Part shown: positions 18,385 to 27,590 of the stretch, one piece after another | Layout: every line of letters starts with the position of its first letter | Numbering within the stretch: the first letter of the stretch is position 1 | Source of the DNA: Ignavibacteria bacterium | GTDB taxonomy: Bacteria; Bacteroidota; Ignavibacteria; Kapaibacteriales; UBA2268 | Direction: 5' to 3' | Length of the DNA: 64,000 nt | Assembly (NCBI GenBank): GCA_026416955.1 | Contig: JAOAEE010000013.1 | Span: 62,001-126,000, forward strand | The notes under the pieces: generated by a model | Seen by the model: the letters and a program-made list of their open reading frames with translations, nothing else | Databases searched by the model: none | What the model was told of the DNA's origin: nothing | Program-made: the position numbers and the translations under genes

Positions 18385-19089
18385 TTACACTTTCAACAGT
18401 TGATGGCTCAAAATAGAAAGAACACTTATTGCTGCTGTTTCAGAACGCAAGGGGTAATCGCAAATTCTAAGAATTTCAACATTTTTCTTCTTTGAGAATG
18501 TTCTTAACTCGGTAGGAGAAAAACCACCTTCTGGACCAATGACAATGAGTAATGAATGAAATTCATTAATAGTTTGGAAGTTATTTCCCTCTCTATCAAA
18601 AACCAATACCTTATCGTACTCTTTAAATTTTTTCATTAACTGGGGTAATTTAATTGGAGAATTAATTTTTGGAATTACGCTTCTAAAGGTTTGCTTAATT
18701 GCAGAAATTCCTTTTCGAACCAATCTTTCCAAATCAATGGATTCTTTTTGTGTGAATTTAGTAATCAAAGGGAAAAATTCCGAAACTCGAAACTCAACAG
18801 CTTTTTCAAAAGCAAATTCAAAACGCTCCTTGTTGCCGAGAATTCCAAGAGCCAAATCTATCTTTTGTTCAATTTCTCCAAGTTTTTCTACAAAATTCAT
18901 TATTTTAATTTTGTAATTGAGTTTTGTTATGTCAGTAACATATGCAAAAGCAGAAAGTCCCTTGCCATTTACAATGCATACTCTTTCACCTTTTTGAATT
19001 CTCAATGCCTTCAAATGTTTAAATTCCTCGCCAGAGATGACTATTTCTGAATCTTTAAAAGAAAGATTTTCGTAAAAGAAACATTCCAT
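18385..19089 (-). CDS. rsmE: 16S rRNA (uracil-1498-N3)-methyltransferase
   Basis: This 234-residue SPOUT-class methyltransferase modifies U1498 of 16S rRNA. The S-adenosylmethionine-binding knot is seen in LIVIGPEGGFSPTEL (about residues 180-195) and RSETAAISVLSILSHQL near the C-terminus. An N-terminal PUA-like region contains GEEFKHLKALRIQKGE. Its ATG overlaps the stop of the upstream GWxTD gene by one base (TAATG), indicating coupling. It ends the 26.1-18.4 kb minus-strand operon. Confidence 0.93.
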   Translation of the reverse strand: MECFFYENLSFKDSEIVISGEEFKHLKALRIQKGERVCIVNGKGLSAFAYVTDITKLNYKIKIMNFVEKLGEIEQKIDLALGILGNKERFEFAFEKAVEFRVSEFFPLITKFTQKESIDLERLVRKGISAIKQTFRSVIPKINSPIKLPQLMKKFKEYDKVLVFDREGNNFQTINEFHSLLIVIGPEGGFSPTELRTFSKKKNVEILRICDYPLRSETAAISVLSILSHQLLKV

Positions 19090-20417
19090 TATAATTCGGT
19101 AATGTTAATCAACTCAAACTTTTTAAATTTCATTTCGAAAGTAAATTTCTTTTTTAAACGATAATAAATCCACTCCTCACGAACAATACCATTTTTTTCG
19201 ATAACACGCTGAACATCCGATGGTTTGCCAAATAATATAAATATCTTTCCACGTTCAGATTTTGCTCCGTCTTCTTCACCAACAGTTTGAAAATTTAAAA
19301 AGGCAAAATCTACACGTTTATAATACTCATCCATTGCCTCGTTGAAAAGAGTTGTTGTATCTGTATCGAATTTCTTCCATTCTTCGAAAAACAATTGCCA
19401 CTGTTGGTCTTTTTTTGCACTTAAAATTTCATTATACTTTTCATCGGTTAAAATGTAATACATTAATTCAATAGCATAATGAATAGACCTCAATGATATC
19501 GGGGGATTTTCCCAATGGATACGAAAATCCAAATTTAAAGTGTCCCGAAGGATACTATGATAGATATTCAATGAATAATTTTGCAAATAGGCAAATTTTT
19601 CTGGAAAATCAATTAAAAGAAAATTAAGTGGTGATTTTGAACCAACCATTGCTTTGTGCTCGAAATCAATTACTACTCTCTCTGTATCGAGTAAATAATT
19701 AAAGTGGGAAGTTGATAATAAAACTGTTCTTACATCGAAAGCAATATCCTTTTGCCAATTCATTTGATTTGTTTTAATGTTATTCGATTTGATTTGAAAA
19801 TTCAAATTTCCTAATCCATCGATTGAAAATGTTGGAATAATAATTACTTTATCCTTTTTAGTAAAATCTAAGGCATTATTCAATAGAGAAAGAGCAAAAT
19901 TATTACTGTTATTAGTTCTTGAAGCAAAAATAGGTTGGAAAATTAAAAAGTTTCCAATCCTACGGAATCTTATTTCTGTTTTAATTGATTTAACTTTGAA
20001 TCTTTCTTTGTCGAATAGAGATACTTCCAACGAGAAATTTTGCAAAGGTAATTTTGTTGTGATTAAACTTAAATAATTCTTAGTATTTATTAATTCTTTA
20101 TCTGCGAAAGGGAAAAACAAAGTATCACGAAAATTCATTGATTTTCTAATTATTCCACTTGAATCGCGAAATACAAATTCCACAAGGAAATTGCAAGATA
20201 ATTTTTGTTGCTCCCCAGACTTTTCGAATGATAAAAAATTCAAAGAGAACCTAAAAGGAACAATAATTTGAAGTGAATCTCCCGAAAGTGTTGGATAACT
20301 AATTGGCTGAATAGTAAAAGACTTGCGATAATCGTTGATATAATTAATATCAAATTCGGGCTGACAAAAAACATATAAGTTTGTAGCGAAAAACAAAACT
20401 AAGACAAAAAATTTCAT
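19089..20417 (-). CDS. Secreted GWxTD-domain protein
   Basis: A 442-residue protein with signal peptide MKFFVLVLFFATNLYVFCQ. The C-terminal ~110 residues match the GWxTD domain: a helical segment (FEEWKKFDTDTTTLFNEAMDEYYKRV) followed by SERGKIFILFGKPSDVQ and REEWIYY. The GW-x-TD signature itself is altered (GAKSERGK). The N-terminal ~300 residues are beta-rich and unassigned. GWxTD proteins occur in Ignavibacteria, Acidobacteria and relatives; their function is unknown to me. A good Shine-Dalgarno-like AGGTG precedes the ATG. It sits between ruvX and rsmE. Confidence 0.8.
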   Translation of the reverse strand: MKFFVLVLFFATNLYVFCQPEFDINYINDYRKSFTIQPISYPTLSGDSLQIIVPFRFSLNFLSFEKSGEQQKLSCNFLVEFVFRDSSGIIRKSMNFRDTLFFPFADKELINTKNYLSLITTKLPLQNFSLEVSLFDKERFKVKSIKTEIRFRRIGNFLIFQPIFASRTNNSNNFALSLLNNALDFTKKDKVIIIPTFSIDGLGNLNFQIKSNNIKTNQMNWQKDIAFDVRTVLLSTSHFNYLLDTERVVIDFEHKAMVGSKSPLNFLLIDFPEKFAYLQNYSLNIYHSILRDTLNLDFRIHWENPPISLRSIHYAIELMYYILTDEKYNEILSAKKDQQWQLFFEEWKKFDTDTTTLFNEAMDEYYKRVDFAFLNFQTVGEEDGAKSERGKIFILFGKPSDVQRVIEKNGIVREEWIYYRLKKKFTFEMKFKKFELINITEL

Positions 20418-20429
20418 AAAAACACCTAC

Positions 20430-20870
20430 TCACAAATTATTTTCTTGAATAAAATCGCGAAGGATAATAGCAGCAGATATCAAATCTTTATTCTCCTTCC
20501 TTCTTCTTTCTTTCTTTTTCTTGCCTAAATCAATCATCAACCGCTCGGCTCTTTTGGTAGAAAAAGACTCGTCGAAAGTAAAAACCATCAACCCTAGTTT
20601 TGATTTTAATATTTCCAAAAAATTGTCTATTTCCCTAGTTACCTCGGTGGACAAATTATCTTTGCGAAAAGGGTATCCAACAACCAGTGCTGAAATATTT
20701 TCTTTTTTAACAAAAGTAATGAAATCTTCCCAAAAATTTTTCGATGTATAATCAAAAACTTTGTATGGTGTTATTGAAATATGAAGTTCATCACAAATTG
20801 CAACGCCCACCCTTTTTAAACCAAAGTCTATAGAGGCAATTCTTTTACCCTTCAAAAAATCAACTTCCAT
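20430..20870 (-). CDS. ruvX: Putative pre-16S rRNA nuclease / Holliday junction resolvase YqgF
   Basis: A 146-residue RNase H-fold protein of the YqgF/RuvX family. Motifs are RIASIDFGLKRVGVAIC at the N-terminus with the first catalytic Asp, VVGYPFRKDN in the middle, and FDESFSTKRAE with a catalytic acidic residue. It is believed to mature 16S rRNA ends or resolve Holliday junctions. It lies 7 bases downstream of the kinase gene and 12 bases before the GWxTD gene. Confidence 0.92.
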   Translation of the reverse strand: MEVDFLKGKRIASIDFGLKRVGVAICDELHISITPYKVFDYTSKNFWEDFITFVKKENISALVVGYPFRKDNLSTEVTREIDNFLEILKSKLGLMVFTFDESFSTKRAERLMIDLGKKKKERRRKENKDLISAAIILRDFIQENNL

Positions 20871-20877
20871 TACTTCT

Positions 20878-23136
20878 CTATGTCCCTTTTTTCGATTGTT
20901 TCAATTTCCTTTGCTCATTAATAAATGGAATAATAAATAACAGTTCAGTTCCCTTCCCCTTTTCGGAAGAAACCTTCAAAGTTCCTCCGTGCAACTCTAT
21001 CACGTGCTGAATAATCATAGTCCCAATTCCAGTACCACCAGTTGTAAAATAAGGTTTCATAAACTTTTCGAGAATAGTTTTGTCCATTCCAGGACCATTA
21101 TCCTTAATTGAAATATAAGCGTTTCTTATATCTTTCCAATTTCTAATTGAAATCTTACCATTTTTGCCTTGAAAAGCCTTGATTGCATTTTCTATTGCAT
21201 TTCTAATAGCTCTTATCATCTTTGGCTTGTCGCAAAAGATTTCAAAATGCTGAAGTTCCAATTCAAATTCAACATTTGGAAACATAGTTTCATCGAATTC
21301 CATTCTTGCTTCCATACACAAATCGTACGAATCAACATTTTGGCGAACAATTTCCCCACGACCAACTGTTACAATATCCCTTACTCTTTGCATCAGCAAA
21401 CCCACCTGATGAATTATTTTCCTTTTCCTTTCATCATTCTTAGCAGAACCATTTATTTCCAATTGCTCTGCATTTAAACGTATGGTCGACAAGTTTGTTT
21501 GCATATCGTGGGCAAGTTGAGCAAGATTGCTCAACTTTTGCCTTCCTAAAACTTCAGTGATATCAATACCAGTAACTACCGCACCCTTAAAAGCACCAGT
21601 AATGCTTTTCAAAGGCAAAAGAGTAAATAACCATTCATAATCAGTTTTATTTTTGACAAATGTAATTTTTTGGACGAAAGATTCCCGAGTTGCTATTATT
21701 TTTTCCACTAATTCATTTAAGGACTTAAGATATTCCAACCCACAATAGTAACTAAAAATTTTGTTTAACGGAACGCTTTCGGTTATTCCAAGCATTTCTT
21801 TTCCACTATTGTTGGCTGTTACCAAGCGCCCATATTTGTCCACAATAAATACTACCCCAGTCGTGGGAACTTCGATAAGAGCTTTTAGCAATCTTTTCTG
21901 TTTGTAGTATTTTCGAAGTACAAAGAATAAAATAGAGATAAGTATTAGCGGAACAACAATATTTCCAAAATTTTTGTAAAATCTCGTAATATACCAAAAT
22001 TTATGTCGTTTTTCCTCTAAAACAACAGAAGCGGACTTTGAAGTTAATAACAAAAAATTATCCAACCTTTTTAAATCTACACTTTCAGGGAAATATTCGC
22101 CAAGAGTTATAAAGTCCATTGCCTGAATTTCACCTTTTAAATCTACAACAGAAATTCCATTACGAAACAAGGCAAAAATTCTGTCTTCAAGTAAAAAAAT
22201 CCCATATGGTTCCGAAAGTTCTTTTGGTAAATTTATGTACTCTTCGTTTATTTTGTCTCTTAATCCATCGTAAGTATATATTGCTAATAAATAATTTGTT
22301 CCAATGTTCCTAATAAAATATATGAGTTCTTTGTTATCTTGCTCTAGAATAATAATATTCGATGCCCTAGTTTCTATCCAAAATTTATTTACAATTCCCT
22401 GTTCAAAACTCGCAACTTGAAACAATGAGCTGTTGTAGAACTTGGACGAAGAGAGAACAACTATTTTATTTGAGACTTGTTTAATCGAAATGTAATCACT
22501 TAGGTCTACTCTACACAATAACTTTTCAACATTCAAACTATCCTTTAAATAAACAAAACCATTGCCTTCTTCGAACTTTACCAAAGCAAATTTATAGTCC
22601 TTACGACTTAGAAAACAAGCAGCAAGAACATTCTTGGAAAGAAATTCACTATGCAGTTTTTTATTATCAAGTTTCAAAAGAAACAAATAATCATTAATAA
22701 GTATCAAAATTTCGAAACTTTGTTCATTGGGAATAAATTGAATTTTATCAAATGAGTAGAAACCATCTTCATTGTTCAATTCAACAACAGATTCAACTTT
22801 CAAAGATGTATTCATCAAAGTAGCAAACACACGATTTGCATCGGTAGAAATTATCAGAAGCCTACCTAAAAATTCAAAAGAACCTACTATTGAAGGTGGA
22901 ACAGAGGGAACACCAAAAACACTATCCCTCTTTATTCCCTTCCAAAAAAAAACAGATTCAGAAAAATCTCCAAATGTAGGCTTTACAAAAAACGATTTAT
23001 AGCTGTCGTTATCTTCAAAAGTAAAAAGTTTACCACCAGTGTAAGTTTCTATGAGTTTGTAAGAAAAAGGAAAAGTTTCATCAGCATTCAAATATATCGG
23101 TATCAAAAACACTATTAAGATAACAAACTTACTCAA
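20878..23136 (-). CDS. PAS-domain sensor histidine kinase with large periplasmic sensor
   Basis: With the corrected TTG start at 23136 the protein is 752 residues and begins with a clear signal peptide (KFVILIVFLIPIYLNADE). The track start at 23214 would run 86 bases into ispF. Residues about 20-395 form a beta-rich periplasmic sensor, possibly a propeller. A TM helix at about 402-424 is followed by a PAS domain (TTGVVFIVDKYGRLVTANNSGKEMLG). The H-box is LAQLAHDMQTNLSTIRLNAEQ, and the ATPase has NAIENAIKAF, KDNGPGMD and GTGIGTMIIQHVIELHGG. It is probably an active kinase; its response regulator and signal are unknown. It lies within the ispF-ruvX-rsmE operon. Confidence 0.87.
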   Translation of the reverse strand: MSKFVILIVFLIPIYLNADETFPFSYKLIETYTGGKLFTFEDNDSYKSFFVKPTFGDFSESVFFWKGIKRDSVFGVPSVPPSIVGSFEFLGRLLIISTDANRVFATLMNTSLKVESVVELNNEDGFYSFDKIQFIPNEQSFEILILINDYLFLLKLDNKKLHSEFLSKNVLAACFLSRKDYKFALVKFEEGNGFVYLKDSLNVEKLLCRVDLSDYISIKQVSNKIVVLSSSKFYNSSLFQVASFEQGIVNKFWIETRASNIIILEQDNKELIYFIRNIGTNYLLAIYTYDGLRDKINEEYINLPKELSEPYGIFLLEDRIFALFRNGISVVDLKGEIQAMDFITLGEYFPESVDLKRLDNFLLLTSKSASVVLEEKRHKFWYITRFYKNFGNIVVPLILISILFFVLRKYYKQKRLLKALIEVPTTGVVFIVDKYGRLVTANNSGKEMLGITESVPLNKIFSYYCGLEYLKSLNELVEKIIATRESFVQKITFVKNKTDYEWLFTLLPLKSITGAFKGAVVTGIDITEVLGRQKLSNLAQLAHDMQTNLSTIRLNAEQLEINGSAKNDERKRKIIHQVGLLMQRVRDIVTVGRGEIVRQNVDSYDLCMEARMEFDETMFPNVEFELELQHFEIFCDKPKMIRAIRNAIENAIKAFQGKNGKISIRNWKDIRNAYISIKDNGPGMDKTILEKFMKPYFTTGGTGIGTMIIQHVIELHGGTLKVSSEKGKGTELLFIIPFINEQRKLKQSKKGT

Positions 23137-23593
23137 TTTGACATACGCAGAATGCAGCAATTCCCTCTCCCCTTCCAATAAAACCCATCTTTTCGTTTGT
23201 TTTTGCTTTAACATTAACGCAATCGATATCTAAACCAATAATATTGGCGAGATTCTTTCGAATTTGTTGTTTATAAGGAGAAATTTTTTTCAATTCATAC
23301 ACTACTGTAATGTCGATATTCACAATTTTCCTATTAAAATTCGACAATAAAATTAATACCTCTTTAAGCAACAATTGACTGTCGATATTTTTATATTTTT
23401 CATCATTGTCTGGAAAGAGTTCGCCAATATCTCCTTTCCCCAAAGCACCAAGAATAGCATCTATTAAAGAATGAATAACTACATCACCATCACTGTGGGC
23501 AATTGCTCCAAAATCTTCGTCGACAACAACACCTCCTAATACTAGCTTTCTTCCCTTGCCTACTCTGTGAGAATCATAACCAAATCCAACCAT
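23129..23593 (-). CDS. ispF: 2-C-methyl-D-erythritol 2,4-cyclodiphosphate synthase
   Basis: The enzyme forms the cyclic diphosphate in the MEP isoprenoid pathway. Starting at the ATG at 23593 it is 154 residues, the normal length, opening MVGFGYDSHRVGKGRKLVLGG. The track's 164-residue version extends into the upstream gene. The zinc ligands are in YDSHRV and AHSDGDVVIHSLIDAILGA, and GDIGELFPDNDEKYKN is the next conserved block. The C-terminus holds KMGFIGRGEGIAA. It lies 8 bases after the fusion gene. IspD is not in the window. Confidence 0.95.
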   Translation of the reverse strand: MVGFGYDSHRVGKGRKLVLGGVVVDEDFGAIAHSDGDVVIHSLIDAILGALGKGDIGELFPDNDEKYKNIDSQLLLKEVLILLSNFNRKIVNIDITVVYELKKISPYKQQIRKNLANIIGLDIDCVNVKAKTNEKMGFIGRGEGIAAFCVCQIE

Positions 23594-23601
23594 AAAACAA
23601 C

Positions 23602-26109
23602 CTAGAAATCTTCTTGCATCCAAGTTTGGACATAGGTTTGAAACTTTTTCGATAATGTTACAGCCGTTTCATAATCATCGCTTTCTCCAATGATTAAGAA
23701 TTCTGGTTTTTCAAGGTCTGGATACAAAAGCACCGAATCACCATTTTTAAATATCTTTACTCCTTCGACTAACTGGCGTTCGTAACCTTCGGAGAACTCC
23801 AAAGCCCTTCGAATGACTTTGCCTTTATTTTCCCAAGGACAATCAACTTTTATAGTGTGTTGAAATCTTCTTGGGAGCATTTCATCAAGCTGTTCCATTG
23901 AATATCCAGTTTTGGCAAGCATTTCGAGAATTTTCCCAATTGAATACATTCCATCACTTGCAAATAGAAAGTCGGTAAAAATAAAACTACCCCAGACACC
24001 ACCAACAAATTTAATTTTCTCGTCTCTTGTTGCCTCCATCATTGCAGAATGAGAATTCTTAATTCGAACCACTTCAATACCATACTCGTTCGCAACCTTT
24101 TCGACTTCTGATGAAGCAACTATCGAGACTGCAATTTTATAGTCCTTTTGTGTTCTATTCGTTTCTAGGAATAATTTAGTAACAATTGTAAGAAGTCTTT
24201 GAGGATGGTAAAGAACTCCTCTACTATTAATGACAAGAATTTTTTCAGCGCCCGGTTCAATAATAAAGCCAAGTTCGTAACCCAAAGACTTCATAATTCT
24301 ACAAGCCTCGGGGCTTTCTATTAATGTACCTTCAGCCATTGGTTGATGTTTCATAGCATCAACATAATCGTGAAGCGAAAGAGTCTCGGCGTTTAATTTA
24401 CCCAAAATAATCGGGAAAATAGTAGCCGCTAAACCATAGGAATAATCCATAAGTATTTTGAAGCGCCTACTTTTAATAATATCAACATCCAATGAACTTA
24501 AGTACCGATTAATATAAATCTCGTTTGTTCGCTCGGGATAATATAGCTGCCCAACCTCACTATAATGTACTCGTTTTATGTCCTCGCCAAAAAAGTATCT
24601 CTCTATAGTTTTAGCCTTTGAAAGCCCAATGTCTCTTCCATCGCTACTAAAAATAATTATGTCGGTTTTATCGGGATTCCGAGGGGAACGACGAACGTGG
24701 ATTCCACCAGAGTACTTACCGGTTCTCAACTCTTGCCTTGTTTGTGGAATTGAAGTAGTTTGCAAATCGTTAACATTAACACCAACTGAAGCAAGTCCAG
24801 CAGTGATGGAGCGTTTAATTATTCTTGATACTCTATCGGGGTCTCTGCTCGCAATAACATTAGAATTTTTTCCAAAAGTCATTCCAATAGCCATACCCAA
24901 CTTGGAACCAAATTCTGGATGAATTTCTGTGTTCGACAATCCAGAAATCCTTGCTCCTGTGAATAGTTCTCGTTGCCACTTTTCTTCCTGCACAAGCGAA
25001 CGCGACAATTTTGCTCCGTCCTCAATATGTTTAAGTGGCCATAATTTAATATTTGGGGCAAGAGTAACATTATTTCCAATGGTGCATCCTACTGAAACAA
25101 AAACATTTTCCCCTATTGTTACTGATTCACCGATTGTGCAATCATAACAAATAACATCGTCGGTAAGTTCGGAAAAAGAGCCTATTCTAACATTATCCCA
25201 AATTGAAACTCCTTTCATACGGACTCCTTTTCCAATCCTCACATTACTACCAATAACACAATCGGTCAACTCAGTAAAATCCTCAATAATTGTATTATCT
25301 CCAATTACAACTTTACCCTTGAATTTAACATTAGGTGCAATTGAACAATTGCTACCTAAAATAACATTGCCTTGTTTTTCTCCTTTAAAAAGAACATTAA
25401 CATTTCCTCTCAATGCGTCGATTTGCCCGTTTTGATATTCCTCTAAATTCCCAATGTCCTTCCAATAACCATCAGCAACAAAACCATACAGAGGCATTTT
25501 GTTCCTTAGCATTAAAGGAAATAGGTCCTTACTAAAATCAAATTCCTCTTGATATGGAATAAGTTCCAAAACTTCTGGTTCCAAAATGTAAATTCCTGTA
25601 TTTATGGTATCAGAAAAAACTTCCCCCCAGGATGGTTTCTCTAAAAAACGAACTATCTTTCCCTCTTTATCTGTGATAACAATACCATATTGAAGAGGAA
25701 CTTTTACACGAGTTAAAAGAATTGTTGCAAGTGAATTCTTCGACAAATGAAAATCAATTGCCTCTTGCAAATTGAAGTCAGTAAGTACATCCCCACTAAT
25801 TACAATGAACCTTTGGTCGAGATATTGATAAGCATTTTTTACAGCACCAGCAGTTCCATAATCTGCTGTTGCAAGAACGTATTTGATATTCACACCAAAT
25901 TTACTACCATCCTTAAAATACTCAGTAATAACTTCTGGCTGAAAGTAAAGTAAAGCAACAATTTCCCTGATGTTGTACTTCTTTAATAGATTGATAACGT
26001 GCTCCATAATTGGAATGTTGACAATTGGTACCATTGGTTTTGGAATTGTCATAGTCAAAGGTCGAAGCCTTGTTCCAAAACCACCAGCCATCAAAACTGC
26101 CTTTTTCAT
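23602..26109 (-). CDS. Sugar nucleotidyltransferase fused to phosphomannomutase-like domain
   Basis: An 835-residue fusion. Residues 1-235 are an NTP-transferase domain (VLMAGGFGTRLRPLT, PKPMVPI), about 250-365 a left-handed beta-helix of hexapeptide repeats, and about 385-835 a phosphoglucomutase/phosphomannomutase-like region. Such fusions are annotated as mannose-1-phosphate guanylyltransferases. In the mutase half the metal loop DGDADR reads EPGAEK (near 618) and the sugar loop GEESGH region reads GGVWGSF (near 705). Mutase activity is therefore doubtful, while the transferase half looks intact. It could supply GDP-mannose or a related sugar for the exported polysaccharide. It is the first gene of this minus-strand operon. 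Confidence 0.88.
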   Translation of the reverse strand: MKKAVLMAGGFGTRLRPLTMTIPKPMVPIVNIPIMEHVINLLKKYNIREIVALLYFQPEVITEYFKDGSKFGVNIKYVLATADYGTAGAVKNAYQYLDQRFIVISGDVLTDFNLQEAIDFHLSKNSLATILLTRVKVPLQYGIVITDKEGKIVRFLEKPSWGEVFSDTINTGIYILEPEVLELIPYQEEFDFSKDLFPLMLRNKMPLYGFVADGYWKDIGNLEEYQNGQIDALRGNVNVLFKGEKQGNVILGSNCSIAPNVKFKGKVVIGDNTIIEDFTELTDCVIGSNVRIGKGVRMKGVSIWDNVRIGSFSELTDDVICYDCTIGESVTIGENVFVSVGCTIGNNVTLAPNIKLWPLKHIEDGAKLSRSLVQEEKWQRELFTGARISGLSNTEIHPEFGSKLGMAIGMTFGKNSNVIASRDPDRVSRIIKRSITAGLASVGVNVNDLQTTSIPQTRQELRTGKYSGGIHVRRSPRNPDKTDIIIFSSDGRDIGLSKAKTIERYFFGEDIKRVHYSEVGQLYYPERTNEIYINRYLSSLDVDIIKSRRFKILMDYSYGLAATIFPIILGKLNAETLSLHDYVDAMKHQPMAEGTLIESPEACRIMKSLGYELGFIIEPGAEKILVINSRGVLYHPQRLLTIVTKLFLETNRTQKDYKIAVSIVASSEVEKVANEYGIEVVRIKNSHSAMMEATRDEKIKFVGGVWGSFIFTDFLFASDGMYSIGKILEMLAKTGYSMEQLDEMLPRRFQHTIKVDCPWENKGKVIRRALEFSEGYERQLVEGVKIFKNGDSVLLYPDLEKPEFLIIGESDDYETAVTLSKKFQTYVQTWMQEDF

Positions 26110-26213
26110 ATTTTCGAAATTCTTTTATACAACAAATTATAATATACAAAAAATGTATTAAATTACTTCTTAAATCGTTTTCTAATATTGTTTAACTTTA
26201 ATAATGGTGAAAT

Positions 26214-27590
26214 ATGAAGAAATTTCTATTACTTTTGATTTTAGTTCTTCTCGCTCAATTAGAGATATTTTCACAAGCAAACAAACCTATTCCAATCACT
26301 GTTGGCCCGAAACCTACATACGTTAATGGTTTCTTTAATTTTTTAGTAAATGATTATAGGTTAATTGTTACAACCTTGGGGATCGACAAGAACTTCAATG
26401 GTAAAGAAGATTCAGGAGATGTCAAACCAGCTCTTTATCAAATTTCATTAAACCAAATTATGAATGGTAACTTTACCGGCTCATTACTTACAGAACTCGA
26501 CTTTGGCTCTCTTCCTTTCCCCACCAGAATAGCAATTGATAATATCGGAAATTTTGCATACATACCAAACAAACTTACTATTTCGAAAATTCTGCTTGAA
26601 TCTGGGGATATAATAACCACAATCAATCCTTTTAGCAAGCTAAATCTTCCGCCGGATGCTTATATTTCATCTGTGGACTTCGTAAATGGGTACCTTTTCT
26701 TAAGTGTAAGAGCTAAAAACTATAATAATTTTTTCATTGTCAAAGAAAGCACACTCGATATTATATTCGAAACAGCAACTGAACCTAACCCTCAGCAATC
26801 AGTAGTCGTTGGCAACTATCTCTTTATTCTTTGTGAAGGAACTTTGGGTCAGAACAATTCTAAACTTTGGGTCTACGAAATCAAAAGTTTCGACCAATGG
26901 GAAATAGCTTTCGTTAAAGAATTTGAAATAGGCGACACTGGCAACCATCTTAGGAAAGTCGGAAATGATAAACTTTTAATTACAATGAATGGCTCCCATC
27001 AAATTCATATTCTAAATGTTACAACCTTGCAAATCGAAAAAACTATTCAATTGCCAACAAGTGGATACGATGGACCAAGAGAATCTGGAATAATTGGTGA
27101 TAAAACAATTGTCACTACTGCTTACGATGGCAACTTATATATTTTCGATACAAATGGCAATCAATTGGGGAGGATATCAATCGCGAACAAATTGGAAGGT
27201 ATTTTTACATACACTTTCCCAAATCCAAATATGAATTTCTCAATCGTAGTAGCAACTAGCCCATTTTTACCAAACTACCAACCAAACGATAAAATCTACC
27301 TTTTTGTAAATTTCTTATCAAATGTAGAAAACAATATTTTTTTGAACAATTTCAAAATTTTCCCCAATCCAGCTAATGACTACATAGTTTTGTCTTTGAA
27401 CTCAGATAGTGAATTTCCAACAAAGTTGAGTATTTTCGATAAACTTGGCAACAAAATTAAAGAATTCAATTTCTCCTTTGTCGGGAAAGACTTACTAATT
27501 CCAATTTCCGACTTACCTTCGGGTTCCTACTTAGCTAAAATTTACGGAACAAATGTTGTACAAACATTACCCTTTGTTGTCGTTAAGTAA
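26214..27590 (+). CDS. Secreted propeller-like protein with T9SS sorting domain, coupled to a TonB receptor
   Basis: This 458-residue protein has signal peptide MKKFLLLLILVLLAQLEIFSQA. A repetitive beta region at about 30-365 resembles YncE-like propellers (NHLRKVGNDKLLITMNGSHQ, GNLYIFDTNG). A type A T9SS sorting domain lies at about 380-458 (FKIFPNPANDYIVLSL, LPSGSYLAKIYG). Its stop overlaps the start of the TonB-dependent receptor gene (TAATG). It may act as a surface partner that binds substrate for that receptor, by analogy with propeller proteins next to receptors in Bacteroidota. The ligand is unknown and I saw no riboswitch in the 104-base upstream gap. Confidence 0.78.
   Translation: MKKFLLLLILVLLAQLEIFSQANKPIPITVGPKPTYVNGFFNFLVNDYRLIVTTLGIDKNFNGKEDSGDVKPALYQISLNQIMNGNFTGSLLTELDFGSLPFPTRIAIDNIGNFAYIPNKLTISKILLESGDIITTINPFSKLNLPPDAYISSVDFVNGYLFLSVRAKNYNNFFIVKESTLDIIFETATEPNPQQSVVVGNYLFILCEGTLGQNNSKLWVYEIKSFDQWEIAFVKEFEIGDTGNHLRKVGNDKLLITMNGSHQIHILNVTTLQIEKTIQLPTSGYDGPRESGIIGDKTIVTTAYDGNLYIFDTNGNQLGRISIANKLEGIFTYTFPNPNMNFSIVVATSPFLPNYQPNDKIYLFVNFLSNVENNIFLNNFKIFPNPANDYIVLSLNSDSEFPTKLSIFDKLGNKIKEFNFSFVGKDLLIPISDLPSGSYLAKIYGTNVVQTLPFVVVK

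Noticed and set aside
26110-26213. Cobalamin riboswitch before the TonB receptor operon
   Set aside because: The gap is only 104 bases and shows no riboswitch-like conserved boxes.
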